56,577 bases of DNA. It comes from Saccoglossus kowalevskii. Lineage: Eukaryota; Hemichordata; Enteropneusta; Harrimaniidae. Positions 25,430 to 37,330 of the stretch are shown here, one piece after another. The notes beneath the pieces were generated by a model, which did no database searches, had not been told where the DNA came from, and saw nothing but the letters and a program-made list of their open reading frames with translations. Positions within the stretch are counted from its first letter, which is position 1. Every line of letters starts with the position of its first letter. The stretch covers positions 1 through 56,577 of the forward strand of contig NW_003128576.1 of assembly GCF_000003605.2 (NCBI RefSeq), read 5' to 3'. The translations under genes and the position numbers were made by a program.

Positions 25430-25879
25430 TGGTTTGAAAATCAATTGTATCCTTGAATATTTGATGGGTGTTCGATGAATGATTTGAAAGTCAATTCTAT
25501 CCTTAAATATTTGGTGGCGGGTTGATGAATGGTTTGAAAATCAATTGTATCCTTAAATATTTGGTGGGTGTTCAATGAATGGTTTGAAAATCAATTATAT
25601 CCTTAAATATTTGGTGGGTGTTCGGTGAATGGTTTGAAAATCAATTATATTCTTAAATATTTGGTGGTGGGTCAATGAATGGTTTGAAAATCAATTGTAT
25701 CCTTAAATATTTGGTGGCGGGTTGATGAATAGTTTGAAAGTCAATTCTATCCTTAAATATTTGGTGGCGGGTTGATGAATGATTTGAAAATCAATTGTAT
25801 CCTTAAATATTTGGTGGTGGGTCAATGAATGGTTTGAAAATCAATTGTATTCTTAAATATTTGGCGGGTGTTCGATGAA

Positions 25880-27218
25880 TGGTTTCAAAATCAATTGTAT
25901 CCTTAAAAATTTGGTGGTGGGTCAATGAATGGCTTGAAAATCAATTGTATTCTTAAATATTTGGAGGGTGTTCGATGAATGGTTTGAAAATCAATTGTAT
26001 TCTTAAATATTTGGTGGTGGGTCAATGAATGGTTTGAAAATCAATTGTATTCTTAAATATTTGGAGGGTGTTCGATGAATGGTTTGAAAATCAATTGTAT
26101 TCTTAAATATTTGGTGGTAGGTCAATGAATGGTTTGAAAATCAATTGCATTCTTAAATATTTGGCGGGTGTTCGATGAATGGTTTGAAATTCAATTTTAT
26201 CCTTAAATATTTGGTGGTGGGTCAATGAATGGTTTGAAAATCAAATGTATTCTTAAATATTTGGTGGTGGGTCAATGAATGGTTTGAAAATCAATTGTAT
26301 CCTTAAATATTTGGTGGTGGGTCAATAAATGATTTGAAAATCAATTGTATCCTTAAATATTTGGTGGGTATTCGATGAATGGTTTGAAAATCAATTGTAT
26401 CCTTAAATATTTGGTGGGTATTCGATGAATGGTTTGAAAATCAATTGTATTATTAAATATTTGGTGGTGGGTCAATCAATTGTATCCTTAAATATTTGCT
26501 GGTGGGTCAATAAATGGTTTGAAAATCAATTGTATCCTTAAATATTTGGTGGGTATTCGATGAATGGTTTGAAAATCAATTGTATTCTTAAATATTTGGT
26601 GGGTATTCGATGAATGGTTTGAAAATCAATTGTATTCTTAAATATTTAGTGGTGGGTGTTCAATGAATGGTTTGAAAATCAAATGTATCCTTAGATATTT
26701 GGTGGGCATTCGATGAATGGTTTGAAAACCAATTGTATCCTTAAATATTTGGTGGGCGGGTCAATGAATGGTTTGAAAATCAATTGTATCCTTGAATATT
26801 TGATGGGTGTTCGATGAATGATTTGAAAGTCAATTCTATTCTTAAATATTTGGTGGCGGGTTGATGAATGGTTTGAAAATCAATTCTATCCTTAAATATT
26901 TGGTGGGTGTTCAATGAATGGTTTGAAAATCAATTATATCCTTAAATATTTGGTGGGTGTTCGATAAATGGTTTGAAAATCAATTATATTCTTAAATATT
27001 TGGTGGTGGGTCAATGAATGGTTTGAAAATCAATTGTATCCTTAAATATTTGGTGGCGGGTTGATGAATAGTTTGAAAGTCAATTCTATCCTTAAATATT
27101 TGGTGGCGGGTTGATGAATGGTTTGAAAATCAATTGTATCCTTAAATATTTGGTGGTGGGTCAATGAATGGTTTGAAAATCAATTGTATTCTTAAATATT
27201 TGGCGGGTGTTCGATGAA
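25880..27218 (+). repeat. 27-monomer HOR, second tandem copy, 1,339 bp
   Basis: It follows the reference copy directly, with the same 27 monomers in the same order and the same length. By eye I count about 11 substitutions and no indels against 24541-25879, about 0.8%. Private changes include TGCATTC in Q, ATAAATGATTTG at the first A, TTATTAAAT in B', TTGCTGG in U and TTCGATAAAT where the reference has TTCGGTGAAT. This is the only place in the window where two full 27-mers are adjacent. Confidence 0.92.
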
Positions 27219-28340
27219 TGGTTTCAAAATCAATTGTATTCTTAAAAATTTGGTGGTGGGTCAATGAATGGCTTGAAAATCAATTGTATTCTTAAATATT
27301 TGGAGGGTGTTCGATGAATGGTTTGAAAATCAATTGTATTCTTAAATATTTGGCGGGTGTTCGATGAATGGTTTGAAATTCAATTTTATCCTTAAATATT
27401 TGGTGGTGGGTCAATGAATGGTTTGAAAACCAAATGTATTCTTAAATATTTGGTGGGCGGATCAATGAATGGTTTGAAAATCAATTGTATCCTTGAATAT
27501 TTGATGGGTGTTCGATGAATGATTTGAAAGTCAATTCTATCCTTAAATATTTGGTGGCGGGTTGATGAATGGTTTGAAAATCAATTGTATTCTTAAATAT
27601 TTGGTGGTGGGTCAATGAATGGTTTGAAAATCAATTGTATCCTTAAATATTTGGTGGTGGGTCAATGAATGGTTTGAAAATCAATTGTTTTCTTAAATAT
27701 TTGGTGGTGGGTCAATGAATGGTTTGAAAATCAATTGTATCCTTAAATATTTGGTGGTGGGTTAATGAATGGTTTGAAAATCAATTATATCCTTAAATTT
27801 TTGGTGGGTATTCGATGAATGGTTTGAAAATCAATTGTATCCTTAAGTATTTGGTGGGTATTCGATGAATGGTTTGAAAATCAATTGTATTCTTAAATAT
27901 TTAGTGGTGGGTGTTCAATGAATGGTTTGAAAATCAAATGTATCCTTAGATATTTGGTGGGCATTCGATGAATGGTTTGAAAACCAATTGTATCCTTAAA
28001 TATTTGGTGAGCGGGTCAATGAATGGTTTGGAAATCAATTGTATCCTTGAATATTTGATGAGTGTTCGATGAATGATTTGAAAGTCAATTCTATCCTTAA
28101 ATATTTGGTGGCGGGTTGATGAATGGTTTGAAAATCAATTGTATCCTTAAATATTTGGTGGGTGTTCAATGAATGGTTTGAAAATCAATTATATCCTTAA
28201 ATATTTGGTGGGTGTTCGATGAATGGTTTGAAAATCAATTATATTCTTGAATATTTGGTGGTGGGTCAATGAATGGTTTGAAAATCAATTGTATCCTTAA
28301 ATATTTGGTGGCGGGTTGATGAATGGTTTGAAAGTCAATT
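26841..28340 (+). repeat. 1,500-bp duplicated segment, partner at 33740-35239
   Basis: Gap-free alignment at offset 6,899 with about four substitutions. Both copies have the unusual O form with TTGTATTCTTAAAAATTTGG, the S-to-E junction (AACCAAATGTATTC followed by GGTGGGCGGATCA), TTGTTTTCTTAAAT, GGTGGTGGGTTAATG, AAATTTTTGG and AAGTATTTGG. They part at 28341/35240, where this copy joins GTCAATTG to an H-like unit. Confidence 0.9.
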
Positions 28341-28623
28341 GTATCCTTAAATATTTGGTGGGTGTTCAATGAATGGTTTGAAAATCAATTATATCCTTAA
28401 ATATTTGGTGGGTGTTCGATGAATGGTTTGAAACTCAATTATATTCTTAAATATTTGGTGGTGGGTCAATGAATGGTTTGAAAATCAATTGTATCCTTAA
28501 ATATTTGGTGGCGGGTTGATGAATAGTTTGAAAGTCAATTCTATCCTTAAATATTTGGTGGTGGGTCAATGAATGGTTTGAAAATCAATTGTATTCTTAA
28601 ATATTTGGCGGGTGTTCGATGAA

Positions 28624-29627
28624 TGGTTTCAAAATCAATTGTATCCTTAAAAATTTGGTGGTGGGTCAATGAATGGCTTGAAAATCAATTGTATTCCTAT
28701 ATATTTGGAGGGTGTTCGATGAATGGTTTGAAAATCAATTGTATTCTTAAATATTTGGCGGGTGTTCGATGAATGGTTTGAAATTCAATTTTATCCTTAA
28801 ATATTTGGTGGTGGGTCAATGAATGGTTTGAAAATCAAATGTATTCTTAAATATTTGGTGGTGGGTCAATGAATGGTTTGAAATTCAATTGTATCCTTAA
28901 ATATTTGGTGGTGGGTCAATAAATGGTTTGAAAATCAATTGTATCCTTAAATATTTGGTGGGTATTCGATGAATGGTTTGAAAATCAATTGTATCCTTAA
29001 ATATTTGGTGGGTATTCGATGAATGGTTTGAAAATCAATTGTATTCTTAAATATTTAGTGGTGGGTGTTCAATGAATGGTTTGAATATCAAATGTATCCT
29101 TAGATATTTGGTGGGCATTTGATGAATGGTTTGAAAACCAATTGTATCCTTAAATATTTGGTGGGCGGGTCAATGAATGGTTTGAAAATCAATTGTATCC
29201 TTGAATATTTGATGGGTGTTCGATGAATGATTTGAAAGTCATTTCTATCCTTAAATATTTGGTGTCGGGTTGATGAATGGTTTGAAAATCAATTGTATCC
29301 TTAAATATTTGGTGGGTGTTCAATGAATGGTTTGAAAATCAATTATATCCTTAAATATTTGGTGGGTGTTCGATGAATGGTTTGAAAATCAATTATATTC
29401 TTAAATATTTGGTGGTGGGTCAATGAATGGTTTGAAAATCAATTGTATCCTTAAATATTTGGTGGCGGGTTGATGAATAGTTTGAAAGTCAATTCTATCC
29501 TTAAATATTTGGTGGGTATTCGATGAATGGTTTGAAAATCAATTGTATCCTTAAATATTTGGTGGTGGGTCAATGAATGGTTTGAAAATCAATTGTATTC
29601 TTAAATATTTGGCGGGTGTTCGATGAA
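28624..29627 (+). repeat. 20-monomer HOR, 1,004 bp
   Basis: O-P-Q-R-S-T-A-B-C-D-E-F-G-H-I-J-K-L-M-N without the q1-q3 or B'-U additions. The length equals 20 x 50 plus 3 (C) plus 1 (E). P carries TTCCTATATATTTGG, C is followed by TTGAATATCAAATG, D ends GGCATTTGATG and G carries GTCATTTCTATCC: a set of rare variants that recurs in other copies and allows subfamilies to be traced. Confidence 0.9.
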
Positions 29628-30630
29628 TGGTTTCAAAATCAATTGTATCCTTAAAAATTTGGTGGTGGGTCAATGAATGGCTTGAAAATCAATTGTATTC
29701 CTATATATTTGGAGGGTGTTCGATGAATGGTTTGAAAATCAATTGTATTCTTAAATATTTGGCGGGTGTTCGATGAATGGTTTGAAATACAATTTTATCC
29801 TTAAATATTTGGTGGTGGGTCAATGAATGGTTTGAAAATCAAATGTATTCTTAAATATTTGGTGGTGGGTCAATGAATGGTTTGAAAATCAATTGTTTTC
29901 TTAAATATTTGGTGGTGGGTCAATGAATGGTTTGAAAATCAACTGTATCCTTAAATATTTGGTGGTGGGTTAATGAATGGTTTGAAAATCAATTATATCC
30001 TTAAATTTTTGGTGGCGGAGTCGATGAATGGTTTGAAAATCAATTGTATTCTTAAATATTTATGTGGTGGGTGTTCAATGAATGGTTTGAAAATCAAATG
30101 TATCAGATATTTGGTGGGCATTCGATGAATGGTTTGAAAACCAATTGTATCCTTAAATATTTGGTGGGCGGGTCAATGAATGGTTTGAAAATCAATTGTA
30201 TCCTTGAATATTTGATGGGTGTTCGATGAATGATTTGAAAGTCAATTCTATCCTTAAATATTTGGTGGCGGGTTGATGAATGGTTTGAAAATCAATTGTA
30301 TCCTTAAATATTTGGTGGGTGCTCAATGAATGGTTTGAAAATCAATTATATCCTTAAATATTTGGTGGGTGTTCGATGAATGGTTTGAAAATCAATTATC
30401 TTCTTAAATATTTGGTGGTGGGTCAATGAATAGTTTGAAAATCAATTGTATCCTTAAATATTTGGTGGCGGGTTGATGAATAGTTTGAAAGTCAATTATA
30501 TCCTTAAATATTTGGTGGCGGGTTGATGAATGATTTGAAAATCAATTGTATCCTTAAATATTTGGTGGTGGGTCAATGAATGGTTTGAAAATCAATTGTA
30601 TTCTTAAATATTTGGCGGGTGTTCGATGAA
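29628..30630 (+). repeat. Chimeric 20-monomer HOR, 1,003 bp
   Basis: It begins as O-P-Q-R-S with TTCCTATATATTTGG and AAATACAATTTTATCC, then switches to three units of the alternative module (TTGTTTTCTTAAAT, CAACTGTATCC, AAATTTTTGG) in place of T-A-B, and resumes at C. C has an extra base (TTTATGTGG), the linker before it reads GGTGGCGGAGTCG, and D has lost three bases (TGTATCAGATATTT). These indels explain 1,003 bp. It looks like a recombinant of two HOR subfamilies. Confidence 0.85.
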
Positions 30631-31971
30631 TGGTTTCAAAATCAATTGTATCCTTAAAAATTTGGTGGTGGGTCAATGAATGGCTTGAAAATCAATTGTA
30701 TTCTTAAATATTTGGAGGGTGTTCGATGAATGGTTTGAAAATCAATTGTATTCTTAAATATTTGGTGGTGGGTCAATGAATGGTTTGAAAATCAATTGTA
30801 TTCTTAAATATTTGGAGGGTGTTCGATATGAATGGTTTGAAAATCAATTGTATTCTTAAATATTTGGTGGTAGGTCAATGAATGGTGTGAAAATCAATTG
30901 TATTCTTAAATATTTGGCGGGTGTTCGATGAATGGTTTGAAATTCAATTTTATCCTTAAATATTTGGTGGTGGGTCAATGAATGGTTTGAAAATCAAATG
31001 TATTCTTAAATATTTGGTGGTGGGTCAATGAATGGTTTGAAAATCAATTGTATCCTTAAATATTTGGTGGTGGGTCAATAAATGGTTTGAAAATCAATTG
31101 TATCCTTAAATATTTGGTGGGTATTCGATGAATGGTTTGAAAATCAATTGTATCCTTAAATATTTGGTGGGTATTCGATGAATGGTTTGAAAATCAATTG
31201 TATTCTTAAATATTTTGTGGTGGGTCAATCAATTGTATCCTTAAATATTTGGTGGTGGGTCAATAAATGGTTTGAAAATCAATTGTATCCTTAAATATTT
31301 GGTGGGTATTCGATGAATGGTTTGAAAATCAATTGTATCCTTAACTATTTGGTGGGTATTCGATGAATGGTTTGAAAATCAATTGTATTCTTAAATATTT
31401 AGTGGTGGGTGTTCAATGAATGGTTTGAAAATCAAATGTATCCTTAGATATTTGGTGGGCATTCGATGAATGGTTTGAAAACCAATTGTATCCTTAAATA
31501 TTTGGTGGGCGGGTCAATGAATGGTTTGAAAATCAATTGTATCCTTGAATATTTGATGGGTGTTCGATGAATGATTTGAAAGTCAATTCTATCCTTAAAT
31601 ATTTGGTGGCGGGTTGATGAATGGTTTGAAAATCAATTGTATCCTTAAATATTTGGTGGGTGTTCAATGAATGGTTTGAAAATCAATTATATCCTTAAAT
31701 ATTTGGTGGGTGTTCGATGAATGGTTTGAAAATCAATTATATTCTTAAATATTTGGTGGTGGGTCAATGAATGGTTTGAAAATCAATTGTATCCTTAAAT
31801 ATTTGGTGGCGGGTTGATGAATAGTTTGAAAGTCAATTCTATCCTTAAATATTTGGTGGCGGGTTGATGAATGGTTTGAAAATCAATTGTATCCTTAAAT
31901 ATTTGGTGGTGGGTCAATGAATGGTTTGAAAATCAATTGTATTCTTAAATATTTGGCGGGTGTTCGATGAA
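30631..31971 (+). repeat. 27-monomer HOR copy, 1,341 bp
   Basis: Full O to N order with q1-q3 and the U unit (junction 31229/31230). The 2-bp excess over 1,339 is an AT insertion in TTCGATATGAATGG near 30825-30832. It contains TGGTGTGAAAATC near 30883 as a private change. Confidence 0.9.
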
Positions 31972-33739
31972 TGGTTTCAAAATCAATTGTATCCTTAAAA
32001 ATTTGGTGGTGGGTCAATGAATGGCTTGAAAATCAATCGTATTCTTAAATATTTGGAGGGTGTTCGATGAATGGTTTGAAAATCAATTGTATTCTTAAAT
32101 ATTTGGCGGGTGTTCGATGAATGGTTTGAAATTCAATTTTATCCTTAAATATTTGGTGGTGGGTCAATGAATGGTTTGAAAATCAAATGTATTCTTAAAT
32201 ATTTGGTGGTGGGTCAATGAATGGTTTGAAAATCAATTGTATCCTTAAATATTTGGTGGTGGGTCAATAAATGGTTTGAAAATCAATTGTATCCTTAAAT
32301 ATTTGGTGGGTATTCGATGAATGGTTTGAAAATCAATTGTATACTTAAATATTTGGTGGGTATTCGATGAATGGTTTGAAAATCAATTGTATTCTTAAAT
32401 ATTTAGTGGTGGGTGTTCAATGAATGGTTTGAAAATCAAATGTATCCTTAGATATTTGGTGGGCATTCGACGAATGGTTTGAAAACCAATTGTATCCTTA
32501 AATATTTGGTGGGCGGATCAATGAATGGTTTGAAAATCAATTGTATCCTTGAATATTTGATGGGTGTTCGATGAATGATTTGAAAGTCAATTCTATCCTT
32601 AAATATTTGGTGGCGGGTTGATGAATGGTTTGAAAATCAATTGTATTCTTAAATATTTGGTGGTGGGTCAATGAATGGTTTGAAAATCAATTGTATCCTT
32701 AAATATTTGGTGGTGGGTCAATGAATGGTTTGAAAATCAATTGTATCCTTAAATATTTGGTGGTGGGTCAATAAATGGTTTGAAAATCAATTGTATCCTT
32801 AAATTTTGGGTGGGTATTCGATGAATGGTTTGAAAATCAATTGTATCCTTAAGTATTTGGTGGGTATTCGATGAATGGTTTGAAAATCAATTGTATTCTT
32901 AAATAATTAGTGGTGGGTGTTCAATGAATGGTTTGAAAATCAAATGTATCCTTAGATATTTGGTGGGCATTCGATGAATGGTTTGAAAACCAATTGTATC
33001 CTTAAATATTTGGTGGGCGGGTCAATGAATGGTTTGGAAATCAATTGTATCCTTGAATATTTGATGAATGTTCGATGAATGATTTGAAAGTCAATTCTAT
33101 CCTTAAATATTTGGTGGCGGGTTGATGAATGGTTTGAAAATCAATTGTATTCTTAAATATTTGGCGGGTGTTCGATGAATGGTTTGAAATTCAATTTTAT
33201 CTTTAAATATTTGGTGGTGGGTCAATGAATGGTTTGAAAATCAAATGTATTCTTAAATATTTGGTGGTGGGTCAATGAATGGTTTGAAAATCAATTGTAT
33301 CCTTAAATATTTGGTGGTGGGTCAATAAATGGTTTGAAAATCAATTGTATCCTTAAATATTTGGTGGGTATTCGATGAATGGTTTGAAAATCAATTGTAT
33401 CCTTAAATATTTGGTGGGTATTCGATGAATGGTTTGAAAATCAATTGTATTCTTAAATATTTGGTGGTGGGTCAATCAATTGTATCCTTAAATATTTGGT
33501 GGTGGGTCAATAAATGGTTTGAAAATCAATTGTATCCTTAAATATTTGGTGGGTATTCGATGAATGGTTTGAAAATCAATTGTATCCTTAAATATTTGGT
33601 GGGTATTCGATGAATGGTTTGAAAATCAATTGTATTCTTAAATATGTAGTGGTGGGTGTTCAATGAATGGTTTGAAAATCAAATGTATCCTTAGATATTT
33701 GTTGGGCATTCGATGAATGGTTTGAAAACCAATTGTATC
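31972..33739 (+). repeat. Mosaic satellite block
   Basis: O-P-Q-R-S-T-A-B-C-D-E-F-G is followed by the alternative module (ATTTTGGGTGGG near 32803, AAGTATTTGG near 32851, AATAATTAGTGG near 32904, GATGAATGTTCG near 33062). R-S-T-A-B-B'-U (33476), A-B-C (TATGTAGTGG) and D (TTTGTTGGGC) come next. The AATAATTAGTGG allele of C is shared with 141 and 43220. Confidence 0.75.
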
Positions 33740-35239
33740 CTTAAATATTTGGTGGCGGGTTGATGAATGGTTTGAAAATCAATTGTATCCTTAAATATTT
33801 GGTGGGTGTTCAATGAATGGTTTGAAAATCAATTATATCCTTAAATATTTGGTGGGTGTTCGATGAATGGTTTGAAAATCAATTATATTCTTAAATATTT
33901 GGTGGTGGGTCAATGAATGGTTTGAAAATCAATTGTATCCTTAAATATTTGGTGGCGGGTTGATGAATAGTTTGAAAGTCAATTCTATCCTTAAATATTT
34001 GGTGGCGGGTTGATGAATGGTTTGAAAATCAATTGTATCCTTAAATATTTGGTGGTGGGTCAATGAATGGTTTGAAAATCAATTGTATTCTTAAATATTT
34101 GGCGGGTGTTCGATGAATGGTTTCAAAATCAATTGTATTCTTAAAAATTTGGTGGTGGGTCAATGAATGGCTTGAAAATCAATTGTATTCTTAAATATTT
34201 GGAGGGTGTTCGATGAATGGTTTGAAAATCAATTGTATTCTTAAATATTTGGCGGGTGTTCGATGAATGGTTTGAAATTCAATTTTATCCTTAAATATTT
34301 GGTGGTGGGTCAATGAATGGTTTGAAAACCAAATGTATTCTTAAATATTTGGTGGGCGGATCAATGAATGGTTTGAAAATCAATTGTATCCTTGAATATT
34401 TGATGGGTGTTCGATGAATGATTTGAAAGTCAATTCTATCCTTAAATATTTGGTGGCGGGTTGATGAATGGTTTGAAAATCAATTGTATTCTTAAATATT
34501 TGGTGGTGGGTCAATGAATGGTTTGAAAATCAATTGTATCCTTAAATATTTGGTGGTGGGTCAATGAATGGTTTGAAAATCAATTGTTTTCTTAAATATT
34601 TGGTGGTGGGTCAATGAATGGTTTGAAAATCAACTGTATCCTTAAATATTTGGTGGTGGGTTAATGAATGGTTTGAAAATCAATTATATCCTTAAATTTT
34701 TGGTGGGTATTCGATGAATGGTTTGAAAATCAATTGTATCCTTAAGTATTTGGTGGGTATTCGATGAATGGTTTGAAAATCAATTGTATTCTTAAATATT
34801 TAGTGGTGGGTGTTCAATGAATGGTTTGAAAATCAAATGTATCCTTAGATATTTGGTGGGCATTCGATGAATGGTTTGAAAACCAATTGTATCCTTAAAT
34901 ATTTGGTGGGCGGGTCAATGAATGGTTTGGAAATCAATTGTATCCTTGAATATTTGATGAGTGTTCGATGAATGATTTGAAAGTCAATTCTATCCTTAAA
35001 TATTTGGTGGCGGGTTGATGAATGGTTTGAAAATCAATTGTATCCTTAAATATTTGGTGGGTGTTCAATGAATGGTTTGAAAATCAATTATATCCTTAAA
35101 TATTTGGTGGGTGTTCGATGAATGGTTTGAAAATCAATTATATTCTTGAATATTTGGTGGTGGGTCAATGAATGGTTTGAAAATCAATTGTATCCTTAAA
35201 TATTTGGTGGCGGGTTGATGAATGGTTTGAAAGTCAATT
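33740..35239 (+). repeat. 1,500-bp duplicated segment, partner at 26841-28340
   Basis: It differs from the partner by CAACTGTATCC near 34632 and by the consensus state at three sites. The left edge follows a junction that joins D (GTTGGGCATTCG) to an H-type unit, also seen at about 37864-37960. The first part therefore has a third relative at about 37853-38418 (offset about 4,163). Confidence 0.88.
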
Positions 35240-37330
35240 CTATCCTTAAATATTTGGTGGCGGGTTGATGAATGGTTTGAAAATCAATTGTATCCTTGAA
35301 TATTTGGTGGGCATTCGATGAATGGTTTGAAAACCAATTGTATCCTTAAATATTTGGTGGGCGGGTCAATGAATGGTTTGAAAATCAATTGTATCCTTGA
35401 ATATTTGATGGGTGTTCGATGAATGATTTGAAAGTCAATTCTATCCTTAAATATTTGGTGGCGGGTTGATGAATGGTTTGAAAATCAATTGTATCCTTAA
35501 ATATTTGGTGGGTGTTCAATGAATGGTTTGAAAATCAATTATATCCTTAAATATTTGGTGGGTGTTCGATGAATGGTTTGAAAATCAATTATATTCTTAA
35601 ATATTTGGTGGTGGGTCAATGAATGGTTTGAAAATCAATTGTATCCTTAAATATTTGGTGGCGGGTTGATGAATAGTTTGAAAGTCAATTCTATCCTTAA
35701 ATATTTGGTGGCGGGTTGATGAATGGTTTGAAAATCAATTGTATCCTTAAATATTTGGTGGTGGGTCAATGAATGGTTTGAAAATCAATTGTATTCTTAA
35801 ATATTTTGCGGGTGTTCGATGAATGGTTTCAAAATCAATTGTATCCTTAAAAATTTGGTGGTGGGTCAATGAATGGCTTGAAAATCAATTGTATTCTTAA
35901 ATATTTGGAGGGTGTTCGATGAATGGTTTGAAAATCAAATGTATTCTTAAATATTTGGTGGTGGGTCAATGAATGGTTTGAAATTCAATTGTATCCTTAA
36001 ATATTTGGTGGTGGGTCAATAAATGGTTTGAAAATCAATTGTATCCTTAAATATTTGGTGGGTATTCGATGAATGGTTTGAAAATCAATTGTATCCTTAA
36101 ATATTTGGTGGGTATTCGATGAATGGTTTGGAAATCAATTGTATTCTTAAATATTTAGTGGTGGGTGTTCAATGAATGGTTTGAAAATCAAATGTATCCT
36201 TAGATATTTGGTGGGCATTCGATGAATGGTTTGAAAACCAATTGTATCCTTGAATATTTGATGGGTGTTCGATGAATGATTTGAAAGTCAATTCTATCCT
36301 TAAATATTTGGTGGCGGGTTGATGAATGGTTTGAAAATCAATTGTATTCTTAAATATTTGGTGGTGGGTCAATGAATGGTTTGAAAATCAATTGTATCCT
36401 TAAATATTTGGTGGTGGGTCAATGAATGGTTTGAAAATCAATTGTATTCTTAAATATTTGGTGGTGGGTCAATGAATGGTTTGAAAATCAATTGTATCCT
36501 TAAATATTTGGTGGTGGGTCAATAAATGGTTTGAAAATCAATTGTATCCTTAAATTTTTGGTGGGTATTCGATGAATGGTTTGAAAATCAATTGTATCCT
36601 TAAGTATTTGGTGGGTATTCGATGAATGGTTTGAAAATCAATTGTATTCTTAAATATTTAGTGGTGGGTGTTCGATGAATGGTTTGAAAATCAAATGTAT
36701 CCTTAAATATTTGGTGGGTGTTCGATGAATGGTTTGAAAACCAATTGTATTCTTAAATATTTGGCGGGTGTTCGATGAATGGTTTGGAAATCAATTTTAT
36801 CCTTAAATATTTGATGAGTGGGTCAATGAATGGTTTGAAAACCAAATGTATTCTTAAATATTTGGTGGTGGGTCAACGAATGGTTTGAAAATCAATTGTA
36901 TCCTTAAATATTTGGTGGTGGGTCAATAAATGGTTTGAAAATCAATTGTATCCTTAAATATTTGGTGGGTATTTGATGAATGGTTTGAAAATCAATTGTA
37001 TCCTTAAATATTTGGTGGGTATTCGATGAATGGTTTGAAAATCAATTGTATCCTTAAATATTTGGTGGGTGTTCGATGAATGGTTTGAAAATCAATTATA
37101 TTCTTAAATATTTGGTGGTGGGTCAATGAATGGTTTGAAAATCAATTGTATCCTTAAATATTTGGTGGCGGGTTGATGAATAGTTTGAAAGTCAATTCTA
37201 TCCTTAAATATTTGGTGGCGGGTTGATGAATGATTTGAAAATCAATTGTATCCTTAAATATTTGGTGGTGGGTCAATGAATGGTTTGAAAATCAATTGTA
37301 TTCTTAAATATTTGGCGGGTGTTCGATGAA
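35240..37330 (+). repeat. Mosaic satellite block
   Basis: It continues with L-like, M, D/E, F to N with ATATTTTGCGGG, O at 35824 and P. P is followed by S directly near 35930 (Q-R missing). T-A-B-C-D comes next, then D joined to F near 36250. The alternative module at 36550-36610 has a C whose linker ends TTCGATG rather than TTCAATG, and an F/R hybrid with GATGAGTGGGTCAATG near 36812. Confidence 0.74.

Larger units (their letters stand above)
24541..25879 (+). repeat. Reference 27-monomer higher-order repeat, 1,339 bp
   Basis: This clean copy gives the monomer map. O 24541, P 24591, q1 24641, q2 24691, q3 24741, Q 24791, R 24841, S 24891, T 24941, A 24991, B 25041, B' 25091, U (truncated) from 25138, A 25176, B 25226, C 25276 (53 bp), D 25329, E 25379 (51 bp), F 25430, G 25480, H 25530, I 25580, J 25630, K 25680, L 25730, M 25780, N 25830; the next O is at 25880. 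The lengths sum as 24 x 50 + 85 (B'+U) + 53 + 51 minus 50 for the shared slot, which equals the observed 1,339 bp. O is marked by TGGTTTCAAAATC, P by TGGCTTG plus GGAGGGTGTTCG, L by ATGAATAGTTTG, G by ATGAATGATTTG, R by AAATTCAATTTTATCC and D by TCAAATG with TTAGATATTT. Confidence 0.93.
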
